Origin: Shewanella fidelis ATCC BAA-318
Lineage (GTDB): Bacteria > Pseudomonadota > Gammaproteobacteria > Enterobacterales > Shewanellaceae
Reading direction: 5' to 3'
Length of the DNA stretch: 64,000 bases
Assembly: GCF_000518605.1 (NCBI RefSeq)
Contig: NZ_KI912460.1
Span: 296,250 to 360,249, forward strand
Of this stretch, positions 54,197-62,756 are shown piece after piece. The notes below the pieces were generated by a model. The model did no database searches. It had not been told where the DNA came from and saw only the letters and a list, made by a program, of their open reading frames with translations. Position 1 is the stretch's first letter; every line of letters begins with the position of its first letter. Position numbers and translations under genes: made by a program.

Positions 54197-54229
54197 CTGT
54201 ACCGCATTCGTTAAGGAACGGAGAAAATA

Positions 54230-55180
54230 ATGACTCAAGCTAGACATTGTGAACTACTTATTTTGGGCTCAGGCCCAGCAGGCTATACAGCAGCGGTTTA
54301 TGCTGCTCGCGCAAACCTAAAGCCTGTATTGATCACAGGTATGCAGCAAGGTGGCCAATTAACCACAACTACTGAAGTTGAGAACTGGCCGGGCGATGCA
54401 GAAGATCTAACCGGTCCTGCATTAATGGAACGTATGCAAAAGCATGCTGAAAAGTTTGAAACTGAAATTATTTTCGATCACATTAATGAAGTGAACTTAA
54501 ATGTGCGCCCTTTCCAACTAAAAGGTGACAACGGTGAGTTTACTTGTGACGCGCTAATCATCTCTACTGGTGCATCGGCTATGTACTTAGGCTTAGAGTC
54601 TGAAGAAGCTTTTAAAGGCCGCGGTGTATCTGCTTGTGCAACTTGTGATGGTTTCTTCTACCGCAATCAAAAGGTAGCCGTGATTGGTGGTGGTAACACT
54701 GCTGTTGAAGAAGCACTTTACCTAAGTAACATTGCTGCTGAAGTTCACCTTATTCACCGCCGCGATACATTCCGCAGCGAAAAAATCCTGACTAAACGTC
54801 TAATGGATAAAGTGGAAAACGGCAATATCGTTCTTCATCTAGACAACACACTTGACGAAGTTGTTGGTGATCAGATGGGCGTGACCGGCCTTAAAATGAA
54901 AAGCACCAAAGATGGTTCAATTAAAGATCTAGAAGTTGCAGGCGTATTCGTTGCCATTGGCCATAAGCCAAATACAGCGATGTTTGAAGGCCAACTTGAA
55001 ATGAACAACGGCTACATCAAAGTTGAAAGCGGCTTAAACGGTAATGCCACGCAAACTAGTATAAAAGGCGTATTTGCTGCTGGTGATGTGATGGATCAAC
55101 ACTACCGTCAAGCAATTACCTCAGCAGGTACCGGTTGTATGGCGGCATTAGACGCTGAGCGCTTCTTAGACGCGCAATAA
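54230..55180 (+). CDS. trxB: Thioredoxin reductase
   Basis: TrxB passes electrons from NADPH to thioredoxin. The 316-residue flavoprotein has the FAD motif ILGSGPAGYTAAVYAARA, the redox pair CATC (Cys136, Cys139), the NADPH motif VIGGGNTAVEEALYLS and the C-terminal FAD motif GVFAAGDVMDQHYRQAITSAGTGC. It is a complete low-molecular-weight bacterial enzyme with a strong ribosome binding site (AACGGAG) and a terminator. Confidence 0.97.
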   Translation: MTQARHCELLILGSGPAGYTAAVYAARANLKPVLITGMQQGGQLTTTTEVENWPGDAEDLTGPALMERMQKHAEKFETEIIFDHINEVNLNVRPFQLKGDNGEFTCDALIISTGASAMYLGLESEEAFKGRGVSACATCDGFFYRNQKVAVIGGGNTAVEEALYLSNIAAEVHLIHRRDTFRSEKILTKRLMDKVENGNIVLHLDNTLDEVVGDQMGVTGLKMKSTKDGSIKDLEVAGVFVAIGHKPNTAMFEGQLEMNNGYIKVESGLNGNATQTSIKGVFAAGDVMDQHYRQAITSAGTGCMAALDAERFLDAQ

Positions 55181-55200
55181 CACTCAGTCATTATCGATAA

Positions 55201-55229
55201 AAAAGCTAACGACTACAGTTGGCTTTTTT
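55201..55229 (+). terminator. Intrinsic terminator of trxB
   Basis: A 10-bp stem AAAAGCTAAC/GTTGGCTTTT with one G-T pair, followed by further T residues. Confidence 0.85.
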
Positions 55230-55305
55230 ATCGCAACATAGCAGTATTGGTATTACTCAGTTTTAATTAGATATAGCGTTTCCCAGTGTTCTGCTTACCT
55301 ATATA

Positions 55306-55866
55306 TTAAACAGCCTTAGAATAAAGCACCACTTCAACATCATCACTCGCGTCAGGGTGGTCAATTTTTCCTTGATAGCTCATTGCTAACTTCTTCATGA
55401 TATTGATTGAAGCATGATTGCGTTCATCAGCAATAGCAGAAAAATACTCGATTTCGGGTTGGCTATCGATTAGGTGCTCAATCACTTTAATAGCACTCTC
55501 TGTTGCAATCCCCTTTCCCCACGTTGATTGCTTAAATCGCCAGCCAATTTCTAAATCATTATATTTAGGCGTATCAGTAAAGAAATTCATCGGCCGAATT
55601 AAGATCCAGCCAGCAAACTCATTTATATCTTGAGCAGGCATAGCATCACACTTAATAAATACTTTCCATAAGCCCCAACCTTTCTCAATATTTCGATAAG
55701 CCGCAAATCTCGGTACAAACACGGTTTCAATTTCTTCTAGCGTAGGCGCTCGACCACCATTAATGTATTTCATGACTAAAGGATCACTGTCTAATGAAAA
55801 CAGTAACTCTGTATCCTCTAATGCCATAGGCGAAATTGTAAGCCGGCTTGTTGTTAAGGTTGTCAT
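55306..55866 (-). CDS. GNAT acetyltransferase (RimJ/RimL-like)
   Basis: The 186-residue protein begins TTLTTSRLTISPMALEDTELLF and has the acetyl-CoA region GWRFKQSTWGKGIATESAIKVIEHL, typical of the RimJ/RimL-type GNAT family that acetylates protein N-termini or small amines. ATG 55866 with AAGGAGC upstream is the start; the frame could be extended through a TTG at 55920, but that codon lies inside repeat copy C. The repeat inserted about 48 bp upstream of the start, so it supplies or displaces the promoter. Confidence 0.88.
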   Translation of the reverse strand: MTTLTTSRLTISPMALEDTELLFSLDSDPLVMKYINGGRAPTLEEIETVFVPRFAAYRNIEKGWGLWKVFIKCDAMPAQDINEFAGWILIRPMNFFTDTPKYNDLEIGWRFKQSTWGKGIATESAIKVIEHLIDSQPEIEYFSAIADERNHASINIMKKLAMSYQGKIDHPDASDDVEVVLYSKAV

Positions 55867-55913
55867 TTCAGCTCCTTCTGCTATTCCAAAAACAATCACT
55901 TTTGTGTGAATCA

Positions 55914-56084
55914 ATACCAATCAGTACAAATGTTTAGCCAATCAGCGTGAGATTAGCGGTTTTGGCTGCTTACTTCTGTGTTTATTAACTTCACAAAGCA
56001 GCAAGCATTCTTGCAACTATTCGCCATGAACTAGTTTGCCAAAAAACGCTCTGTGTAGATCAACTTATTAAACTAATTGGTATA
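55914..56084 (+). repeat. MITE-like dispersed repeat, copy C (internal deletion)
   Basis: The ends AATACCAATCAGTACAA and AACTAATTGGTATAA are inverted. The left block (TTAGCGGTTTT) joins directly to GGCTGCTTACTTCTG of the right block; relative to copy B the missing part lies between two similar GTTTTTG stretches, as expected for a deletion between short direct repeats. It lies between the GNAT and rplT genes. Confidence 0.86.
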
Positions 56085-56133
56085 ACACCATTCAGTGTCA
56101 GTTAACCCATTAATATATACAAAACAGTAATAA

Positions 56134-56161
56134 AAAAAGGGAGCCCTAAGGCTCCCTTTTT
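56134..56161 (-). terminator. Intrinsic terminator of the thrS-infC-rpmI-rplT operon
   Basis: An 11-bp stem AAAAGGGAGCC/GGCTCCCTTTT with a CTAA loop and T-run on the minus strand, 18 bp after rplT. Confidence 0.94.
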
Positions 56162-56179
56162 CAAAAGATTCTAAACTAA

Positions 56180-56539
56180 TTACTTAGCTAAAGCGTCTTT
56201 TGCTTTTTCTACTAAAGTTGCGAATACAACTTTATCGAAAACAGCGATGTCAGCTAGGATCTTACGGTCGATTTCGATTGATGCTTTTTTCAAACCATTA
56301 ATGAAACGGCTGTAAGATAGGCCATTTTGACGAGATGCCGCATTGATACGTGCAATCCATAGTTGACGGAATTGACGTTTCTTTTGACGACGGTCACGGT
56401 AAGCATATTGACCAGCTTTAGTTACTGCTTGAACAGCAACGCGGTAAGTACGGCTACGAGCGCCATAATAACCTTTAGCTAATTTAAGTACTTTCTTGTG
56501 ACGAGCACGAGCGGTTACACCACGCTTAACTCTAGGCAT
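56180..56539 (-). CDS. rplT: 50S ribosomal protein L20
   Basis: L20 is an early-assembly 23S rRNA-binding protein. The 119 residues begin MPRVKRGVTARARHKKVLKLAKGYYGARS and include YRDRRQKKRQFRQLWIARINAA, both diagnostic. It is 18 bp downstream of rpmI and last in the operon. In E. coli L20 also represses rpmI-rplT translation. Confidence 0.98.
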   Translation of the reverse strand: MPRVKRGVTARARHKKVLKLAKGYYGARSRTYRVAVQAVTKAGQYAYRDRRQKKRQFRQLWIARINAASRQNGLSYSRFINGLKKASIEIDRKILADIAVFDKVVFATLVEKAKDALAK

Positions 56540-56557
56540 TGTTCTTTACTCCTCTAA

Positions 56558-56752
56558 TTAAGCGTATGGTAGTTGACGTGCGATTGCTGGCACATCAGAC
56601 TTAGCTACTAAACATTTAGCACGTAAGTGACGTTTACGCTTAGTGCTCTTCTTGGTCAAAATGTGACGTAAGTGGGCTTGCTTGCGCTTAAAACCGTTAG
56701 CGGTTTTCTTAAAACGCTTTTGTACACCCTTGTCTGTTTTCATTTTAGGCAT
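56558..56752 (-). CDS. rpmI: 50S ribosomal protein L35
   Basis: The 64-residue product MPKMKTDKGVQKRFKKTANG... is a complete L35. The start ATG 56752 has GGAG eight bases upstream; the frame extends further upstream only as leader. The infC-rpmI gap (56753-56840) can form a stem around CCTCTAGAGG flanked by AACAGG/CCTGTT, a possible target for autoregulation by L20. Confidence 0.97.
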   Translation of the reverse strand: MPKMKTDKGVQKRFKKTANGFKRKQAHLRHILTKKSTKRKRHLRAKCLVAKSDVPAIARQLPYA

Positions 56753-56840
56753 TGCTAAAACTCCGCATTGGGACAATTAATAAAACGCAAGGCGAACAGG
56801 AAACCTCTAGAGGCCCCTGTTACTTTTTATGGTTGCCTTA

Positions 56841-57383
56841 CTATTTCTTTTTCGGCGCTAGAACCATTACTGCTTGACGACCTTCCATTTTCGGGAAAGA
56901 TTCAACAAGAGCAATTGCTTCCAAATCAGTTTTGATACGGTTCAGAAGATCCATACCTAAACTTTGGTGAGCCATCTCGCGACCACGGAAACGAAGCGTT
57001 ACTTTCGCTTTGTCGCCGTCTTCTAGAAAACGAGTCAGGTTGCGTAGTTTTACCTGATAATCGTTTTCGTCTGTACCGGGACGGAATTTAATTTCCTTCA
57101 CCTGTACAATTTTCTGCTTCTTCTTTTGTTCTTTTTGAGCTTTTGCTTTGTCAAAAAGGAACTTACCGTAGTCCATAACACGGCAAACCGGCGGCTCTGC
57201 ATTAGGACTGATTTCTACAAGGTCTACGCCGGCTTCGTCAGCGATCTCTTGAGCTTCTCTAATGCTCATGATTCCCAATTGCTCACCATCAAAGCCGTTT
57301 AAACGGACTTCTGGTACACCAGTGATGAGTTCGTTAATTCTGTTCGGGGCCGCCTGGCGCCCTGCTGTTTTCTTGATCTTTAT
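56841..57383 (-). CDS. infC: Translation initiation factor IF-3, AUA start
   Basis: IF-3 checks the start codon-initiator tRNA pair. The first ATG (57278) would cut off the conserved segment AAPNRINELITGVPEVRLNGFDGEQLG, which is encoded upstream. Reading back in frame, the only room before an in-frame stop (the thrS stop TAG at 57389-57387) is GTC-ATA-AAG-ATC. ATA at 57383 has GGAGG eight bases upstream and gives exactly 180 residues, the length of E. coli IF-3; ATC at 57377 is the alternative. Rare AUN starts are the rule for infC and let IF-3 repress itself. The gene begins 3 bp after thrS ends. Confidence 0.93.
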   Translation of the reverse strand: MKIKKTAGRQAAPNRINELITGVPEVRLNGFDGEQLGIMSIREAQEIADEAGVDLVEISPNAEPPVCRVMDYGKFLFDKAKAQKEQKKKQKIVQVKEIKFRPGTDENDYQVKLRNLTRFLEDGDKAKVTLRFRGREMAHQSLGMDLLNRIKTDLEAIALVESFPKMEGRQAVMVLAPKKK

Positions 57384-57386
57384 GAC

Positions 57387-59315
57387 CTAATCCTCCAACA
57401 AATTTAGACTACGGAGCGAAATTTGGTTTTTGAGCTTAGTAGCAAATTCTTCGATTTGCATCTTACCTAAGTCAACCCCTTCACGGGTACGCACCGCCAC
57501 TTCCTTATTTTCCATCTCTTGGTCTCCAACGACCAACAGATAAGGCACACGCCTTAAGGTATGTTCGCGTATTTTAAAGCCTATCTTCTCATTCCTCAAG
57601 TCTTTAGTTGCACGAATTCCATGTTCTTTGAATAAATTGACGACATTATCGACATAATCCGACTGTTTGTCGGTAATATTCATTACAACAACCTGAACTG
57701 GTGACAACCAAGCAGGGAATTTACCTGCGTACTCTTCGATAAGAATACCCAAGAAACGCTCTAACGAACCAAGAATCGCACGGTGGATCATAACCGGTGT
57801 TTGACGGCTGTTATCTTCTGCAACATAAGTTGCACCTAAGCGACCTGGTAACGCGTAATCGAGCTGCACTGTACCACATTGCCACGCTCTGTCTAGACAA
57901 TCGTGTAATGTAAATTCAATTTTAGGGCCGTAGAAAGCACCTTCACCCGGTAAAATCTCAAATTCAATACCGTTAGCAGTCAATGCCTGCTTAAGTGCTT
58001 CTTCTGCACGATCCCACATATCATCGTCACCAATACGCTTTTCAGGGCGTGTTGAAAGCTTAACGACGATATTGTTAAAGCCGAATGTTTCGTATGTATC
58101 GTAAACCATCTTGATACATGCGCTTACTTCCTGCTGAACTTGTTCTTCAGTACAGAAAATATGTGCGTCATCCTGAGTAAAGCCGCGTACACGCATTAGA
58201 CCATGTAGTGAACCTGATGGCTCATTACGGTGACAGCAACCAAACTCAGCCATACGAAGTGGTAAGTCACGGTATGACTTAAGACCTTGGTTAAAGATCT
58301 GTACGTGACCAGGACAGTTCATTGGCTTAACCGCGTATTCACGGTTTTCAGAGCTAGTCGTAAACATAGCTTCTGAATACTTATCCCAGTGACCACTGCG
58401 TTCCCAAAGTACACGGTCCATCATCAATGGGCCTTTTACTTCTTGGTAAGTGTACTGGCCAAGCTTTTGACGAATAAACTTTTCAAGCTCTAGGAATAAG
58501 CTCCAACCATCGTTGTGCCAGAACACCATACCCGGCGCTTCTTCTTGCATATGGTAAAGATCTAATTGCTTACCAATCTTACGGTGGTCACGTTTAGCAG
58601 CTTCTTCAAGACGGTTTAGGTGAACCTTAAGTGCTTTCTTATCAGCCCAAGCTGTACCATATACGCGCTGAAGCATCTTGTTGTCTGAGTTACCACGCCA
58701 GTATGCACCAGCAACACTCATCAACTTAAAATGGTGACAGAACTTCATGTTCGGTACGTGTGGACCGCGACACATGTCGATGTATTCTTCATGGTGATAA
58801 AGTGCTGGCGTAGAATCTTTTGGAATATTCTCATCCAAAATAGCCATCTTGTATTCTTCACCACGAGCTTCAAAAGTATCACGCGCTTCTTGCCAGCTAA
58901 CAACACGTTTAACAACGTCATAATTAGTCTTAGCAAGTTCAGCCATGCGCTTTTCTAACGCATCGATATCTTCCTGGGTCAACTTATGCTCTAAATCGAT
59001 GTCATAGTAGAAACCATTATCAATAACAGGGCCGATAGCCATTTTGGTTTCTGGGAACAATTGCTTGATCGCATGACCTAGCAAGTGAGCGCAAGAGTGA
59101 CGAAGAATTTCAACACCCTCTTCATCTTTAGCTGTAATGATTGAAAGCTCTGAATCAGTTTCGATCATATCGCAAGCATCTTTTAGCTCGCCATTTACGC
59201 GACCAGCGATACACGCTTTTGCAAGACCAGGACCAATATCAGCGGCAACATCTAAAGTTGAAACAGGGTGAGCAAACTCGCGTTTGCTTCCGTCAGGAAG
59301 TGTAATAACAGGCAT
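57387..59315 (-). CDS. thrS: Threonyl-tRNA synthetase
   Basis: ThrS charges tRNA-Thr. The 642 residues (same as E. coli) comprise the TGS domain (1-60), the editing domain with its zinc-site HxxxH (HSCAHLLGHAIKQLFP) and CRGPHVPN, the class II core with motif 2 region RMAEFGCCHRNEPSGSLHGL and catalytic-zinc residues, and an anticodon-binding domain from about 540. Start ATG 59315 has AAGGA seven bases upstream. It opens the thrS-infC-rpmI-rplT operon. Confidence 0.98.
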   Translation of the reverse strand: MPVITLPDGSKREFAHPVSTLDVAADIGPGLAKACIAGRVNGELKDACDMIETDSELSIITAKDEEGVEILRHSCAHLLGHAIKQLFPETKMAIGPVIDNGFYYDIDLEHKLTQEDIDALEKRMAELAKTNYDVVKRVVSWQEARDTFEARGEEYKMAILDENIPKDSTPALYHHEEYIDMCRGPHVPNMKFCHHFKLMSVAGAYWRGNSDNKMLQRVYGTAWADKKALKVHLNRLEEAAKRDHRKIGKQLDLYHMQEEAPGMVFWHNDGWSLFLELEKFIRQKLGQYTYQEVKGPLMMDRVLWERSGHWDKYSEAMFTTSSENREYAVKPMNCPGHVQIFNQGLKSYRDLPLRMAEFGCCHRNEPSGSLHGLMRVRGFTQDDAHIFCTEEQVQQEVSACIKMVYDTYETFGFNNIVVKLSTRPEKRIGDDDMWDRAEEALKQALTANGIEFEILPGEGAFYGPKIEFTLHDCLDRAWQCGTVQLDYALPGRLGATYVAEDNSRQTPVMIHRAILGSLERFLGILIEEYAGKFPAWLSPVQVVVMNITDKQSDYVDNVVNLFKEHGIRATKDLRNEKIGFKIREHTLRRVPYLLVVGDQEMENKEVAVRTREGVDLGKMQIEEFATKLKNQISLRSLNLLED

Positions 59316-59670
59316 GATTTTTCCTTTTCCAGTGGTGACCCCCACGTAGGGCCACTTGGTTTTAAAATTAAGTGTGGTTTACGCCACTGGGACTAGGCCG
59401 TACAGGAGCCTGGGTTTTCCAGCGCGCAAGCTGCTAATTCTATGTGATAGCCAATAGCTTATGCAAGGGCTGCAACTGATTTGTTACTGTTTATTTGATA
59501 AGTTTGATATTGGAGCAAATGTTAGCCCTAAAACCCGACTAATTTGTAGTAACAACTCCTAGCGACACTTTTGCTCAAACTGCTAACATATTCCAATTCT
59601 ATCCCTTAATATAGCGACACCAATGCTTACCACTAAATTGAGTTTTACGCATAAATAAGGGAGTCTCGCC
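59316..59670. promoter_or_regulatory. thrS leader with anticodon-like hairpin, and divergent promoter region
   Basis: On the minus strand the leader folds near 59339-59351 as CCC-TACGT-GGG, a short stem whose loop contains CGU, a threonine anticodon triplet, some 25 bp before the thrS start. E. coli ThrS represses itself by binding a leader that mimics tRNA-Thr with a CGU loop, so this may be the equivalent operator. The rest is AT-rich spacer before the divergent SDR gene. Confidence 0.5.
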
Positions 59671-60408
59671 ATGGCAACTTGGGCTTTAATTACCGGCGCC
59701 AGTAAACGTATTGGCTTAGCAATCGCGCGTCAGTTACATAGTGAGGGATATAACATCCTTATTCACTATGGTCAGTCAGCAAAAGAAGCCCAACAGCTAA
59801 AAGATCAACTTAATGATATACGGCCTAATTCAGCGATGATGATGCAGGCAGATTTAGCTGAACCTAAAGCCGTAAAGCGCTTAACAAGTGACATATTAGC
59901 GGCCAATATAAGCTTATCAATTCTGATCAATAACGCTTCGTGTTTTTTCCCAACACCAGTAGGTACAAGCAACTTTTGCCAAGCTCAGCAGATTTTAACA
60001 ACAAACCTGATAAGCCCCTACTTTTTAGCCGAACAGCTCAGTGATTTATTAGGCCAGAATCAAGGCTGTATTATTAACTTGCTTGATATCCACGCCAAGC
60101 GCCCATTAAAGGATCATGGACTATACTCTATATCAAAAGCTGCACTTGAAATGGCGACGCTTTCACTAGCACAAGAACTGGCGCCGAATATCCGAGTAAA
60201 CGGTGTATCGCCGGGAGCAATTTTATGGCCCGAACAGTCTCTTGAACAGTCGCAACAAGCCGTTTTAGATGCAATTCCATTAGGCAAGCTTGGACAAGCT
60301 GACGATATTGCCAAGCTTATATCTCACTTAGTCAACGCGACCTATATCTCAGGGCAAGTGATTGCAGTAGATGGAGGAAGAAGCGCTGTTGGCTTTAAGG
60401 GAGCGTAA
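59671..60408 (+). CDS. Pteridine reductase-like SDR (FolM type)
   Basis: The 245-residue SDR starts ALITGASKRIGLAIARQL; the Arg after TGASK is the NADPH-selecting residue in pteridine reductases (FolM, PTR1). It has LINNASCFFPTP, the catalytic DIHAKRPLKDHGLYSISKAAL (Asp, Tyr-x-x-x-Lys) and VNGVSPGAILWPEQ. FolM reduces dihydromonapterin or dihydrofolate. The CPXCG gene follows after 2 bp in the same unit. Confidence 0.88.
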   Translation: MATWALITGASKRIGLAIARQLHSEGYNILIHYGQSAKEAQQLKDQLNDIRPNSAMMMQADLAEPKAVKRLTSDILAANISLSILINNASCFFPTPVGTSNFCQAQQILTTNLISPYFLAEQLSDLLGQNQGCIINLLDIHAKRPLKDHGLYSISKAALEMATLSLAQELAPNIRVNGVSPGAILWPEQSLEQSQQAVLDAIPLGKLGQADDIAKLISHLVNATYISGQVIAVDGGRSAVGFKGA

Positions 60409-60410
60409 CA

Positions 60411-60611
60411 ATGCGATTTATCAATAAGACGATAAGCTGCCCACACTGTGGTCACCATCAACACATTAATATCGACGCCACCTGTGGCGATCAAGATTAT
60501 TATGAAGATTGCCGAGTATGCTGTAACCCCATCCATATGCGCTTACATATGGATGAGGCAAACCACAAAATAGAGTTTTTTATCGATTCAGATGATGAGC
60601 AAATCTATTAA
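60411..60611 (+). CDS. CPXCG-motif cysteine-rich protein
   Basis: The 66-residue protein has CPHCG near the N-terminus (residues 10-14) and CRVCC (residues 34-38), a four-cysteine zinc-binding pattern of the small CPXCG family, followed by an acidic C-terminus. The role is unknown. It is cotranscribed with the FolM-like gene, the spacing being only 2 bp. Confidence 0.85.
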   Translation: MRFINKTISCPHCGHHQHINIDATCGDQDYYEDCRVCCNPIHMRLHMDEANHKIEFFIDSDDEQIY

Positions 60612-60654
60612 TATTTGCAGATATAAGCATAGTAGTGGCTAAGATTAGATAGAA

Positions 60655-61278
60655 TCAAACAGCTTGTTCAGCAAAGCGCTTTGCTAGTACACGCTCAACC
60701 GTGTCAACAATAGCTTGAGTTTGGCTATCTATCTCTATGTTTATTGAATCACCTTTAACATAACTATCTAGATTAGTGAGCTTTAAGGTCTCAGGTATGA
60801 GATGCAGCATAAAGCTATTTTCCGTAACCTCACCCACAGTCAAACTACACCCATTAACGCCAACAAATCCTTTGTATAAAATGTAGTTCATCCATTTAGG
60901 TTCAACGGTCAAACGCATGTCGTAATGTTCGTCAGTTTGGCTTACCAAATCTACTTGTGCTTGGGTGTGTACATGACCCGATAAAATGTGGCCACCAATC
61001 TCACTACCAAAGGTTAATGAACGCTCTATGTTAACCTGTGATCCAACTCTCAGTTTTGATAGGTTAGTTAGCTTTAGAGTCTCTTCCATTACGTCGAAAA
61101 ACACCCTATCATCTTCTATTCTTGTGACTGTTAAACATACACCGTTATTTGCGACACTTGCCCCTAGTGAAAGTCCCTCGCGCAAATCCGGCCCAATAGC
61201 GATTTGTAGCGTATTTAAACCTGATTTTTTATCAATCGCCAACACTTCGCACGTTGCTTGAACTATACCTGTAAACAT
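60655..61278 (-). CDS. ribE: Riboflavin synthase, alpha chain
   Basis: It dismutates two 6,7-dimethyl-8-ribityllumazine molecules into riboflavin. The 207-residue protein starts with the diagnostic MFTGIVQA and has two homologous lumazine-binding halves (GASVANNGVCLTV and GFVGVNGCSLTV). ATG 61278 is the family start (weak GAGA upstream); the longer frame is leader. The divergent MATE gene next door is the same arrangement as ribC-mdtK in E. coli. No FMN riboswitch was seen. Confidence 0.96.
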   Translation of the reverse strand: MFTGIVQATCEVLAIDKKSGLNTLQIAIGPDLREGLSLGASVANNGVCLTVTRIEDDRVFFDVMEETLKLTNLSKLRVGSQVNIERSLTFGSEIGGHILSGHVHTQAQVDLVSQTDEHYDMRLTVEPKWMNYILYKGFVGVNGCSLTVGEVTENSFMLHLIPETLKLTNLDSYVKGDSINIEIDSQTQAIVDTVERVLAKRFAEQAV

Positions 61279-61313
61279 AATTATCTCTCGTTTGTATATT
61301 AAGGGCTGTACCC

Positions 61314-62672
61314 ATGAACCATTCTGGCTTTCAAGCCAAACGCTTAGTCCAATTGGCATTACCCGTGCTAATTGCTCAAGTTACCCAAACTATGATGGGC
61401 TTTATCGATACCGTTATGGCGGGGCGCGTCAGCGCTGTCGATATGGCTGCCGTTGCGATCAGTGCAAGCCTTTGGCTACCTGCACTGCTATTTGTGCAAG
61501 GTTTATTAATGGCCTTCACCCCTGTTTTCGCTCACCATCATGGTGCTGATAATCAAAAAGCAATACAACCTTTAGCCTTTCAAGCTGGGTATATTGCCAT
61601 AATTGGTAGTGCAATTGTGGTGCTTATTCTCTCATTTGCTGAGAATATTTTTACCATGATGGATCTTGAGCCTGAAATGGCCAAGTTAGGCGTTGGCTAT
61701 TTAAATGGCTTTATGTGGGGCGTACCTGCTTTTGTACTGTATCAAGTATTAAGAGGTTGTAGCGAAGGTATATCCTACACCTTACCCACTATGGTGATAG
61801 GCTTTGTCGGCCTAGCGGTCAACATTCCTGCTAACTACATCTTTATCTATGGTCACTTTGGCATGCCAGCTATGGGTGGTGCGGGCTGTGGTGTAGCAAC
61901 AGCATTAGTGTTCTGGGCAATGTTTATTGCCATGATCATCTATATGCAGCTTCACAAAAAGTTTAAAGAACTCGCTCCTTTCAAATCTTTTCACATGCCT
62001 GACCTAAAAGTCATGTTTGATATGACAAAGCATGGCTTACCTATTGCTATGGCGCTGTTTTTTGAAGTGAGTTTATTTGCAATCATCGCACTACTACTAG
62101 CACCTTTAGGTGCAATCGTTGTTGCAGGTCATCAAATTGCACTTAACTTTTCATCCATTGTGTTTATGTTACCGCTATCTTTAGGTATTGCGGCGTCTAT
62201 TCGAGTTGGCTACTACTTAGGGCAAGACAAGCCTGAAATTGCAGCCTTGGTGACAAAACTCGCGCTAATGATTTCATTTTCATTGGCAGCCTGTACCGCT
62301 GTGATCACTATTTTATTCAGACACGAAATTGCGCTGCTTTATAACGACAACCCTGAAGTTATTTCACTTGCCGGTAGCTTAATGTTCTTTGCTGCCATCT
62401 ACCAGTTATCAGACTCAATTCAAGTCGTCACTGCTGGTGCGCTTCGCGGTTACAAAGATACCCGCAGTGCTTTCTATATCACGCTAGTTTCGTACTGGGG
62501 TGTAGGTATGACACTTGGCTACACTTTAGCCCGTACCGACCTCATCGTACCGCATATGGGAGCACAAGGGTTTTGGATTGGCTTGATTGCCGGTTTAACT
62601 TCAGCCGCAATCATGTTTGCTTTCCGTTTAAGATATATTCAAAAGCAAGGTTCAGTGCAATCAGCTATCTAG
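61314..62672 (+). CDS. MATE family multidrug efflux pump (MdtK/NorM type)
   Basis: The 452-residue protein has 12 hydrophobic segments in two homologous halves and family signatures LVQLALPVLIAQVTQTMMGFIDTVMAG at the start and MTKHGLPIAMALFFEVSLFA at the second half. It exports cationic drugs in exchange for Na+ or H+. The gene lies beside ribE in the conserved MdtK context. A strong terminator follows. Confidence 0.94.
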   Translation: MNHSGFQAKRLVQLALPVLIAQVTQTMMGFIDTVMAGRVSAVDMAAVAISASLWLPALLFVQGLLMAFTPVFAHHHGADNQKAIQPLAFQAGYIAIIGSAIVVLILSFAENIFTMMDLEPEMAKLGVGYLNGFMWGVPAFVLYQVLRGCSEGISYTLPTMVIGFVGLAVNIPANYIFIYGHFGMPAMGGAGCGVATALVFWAMFIAMIIYMQLHKKFKELAPFKSFHMPDLKVMFDMTKHGLPIAMALFFEVSLFAIIALLLAPLGAIVVAGHQIALNFSSIVFMLPLSLGIAASIRVGYYLGQDKPEIAALVTKLALMISFSLAACTAVITILFRHEIALLYNDNPEVISLAGSLMFFAAIYQLSDSIQVVTAGALRGYKDTRSAFYITLVSYWGVGMTLGYTLARTDLIVPHMGAQGFWIGLIAGLTSAAIMFAFRLRYIQKQGSVQSAI

Positions 62673-62698
62673 CCAACTGAACTCAGCATTAATAACAC

Positions 62699-62727
62699 AA
62701 GGCCAACTTTAGTAAGTTGGCCTTTTT
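62699..62727 (+). terminator. Intrinsic terminator of the MATE gene
   Basis: An 11-bp stem AAGGCCAACTT/AAGTTGGCCTT with a four-base loop followed by T residues. Confidence 0.92.
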
Positions 62728-62756
62728 ATTTGTGTCGAAAAAAAACTGAAAAATAA

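Noticed and set aside
57278..57279. ATG at 57278 as infC start
   Set aside because: It removes the conserved N-terminal PNRIN region that is encoded in frame upstream.
61279..61313. FMN riboswitch upstream of ribE
   Set aside because: The gap to the divergent gene is only 35 bp, too short for the RFN element.
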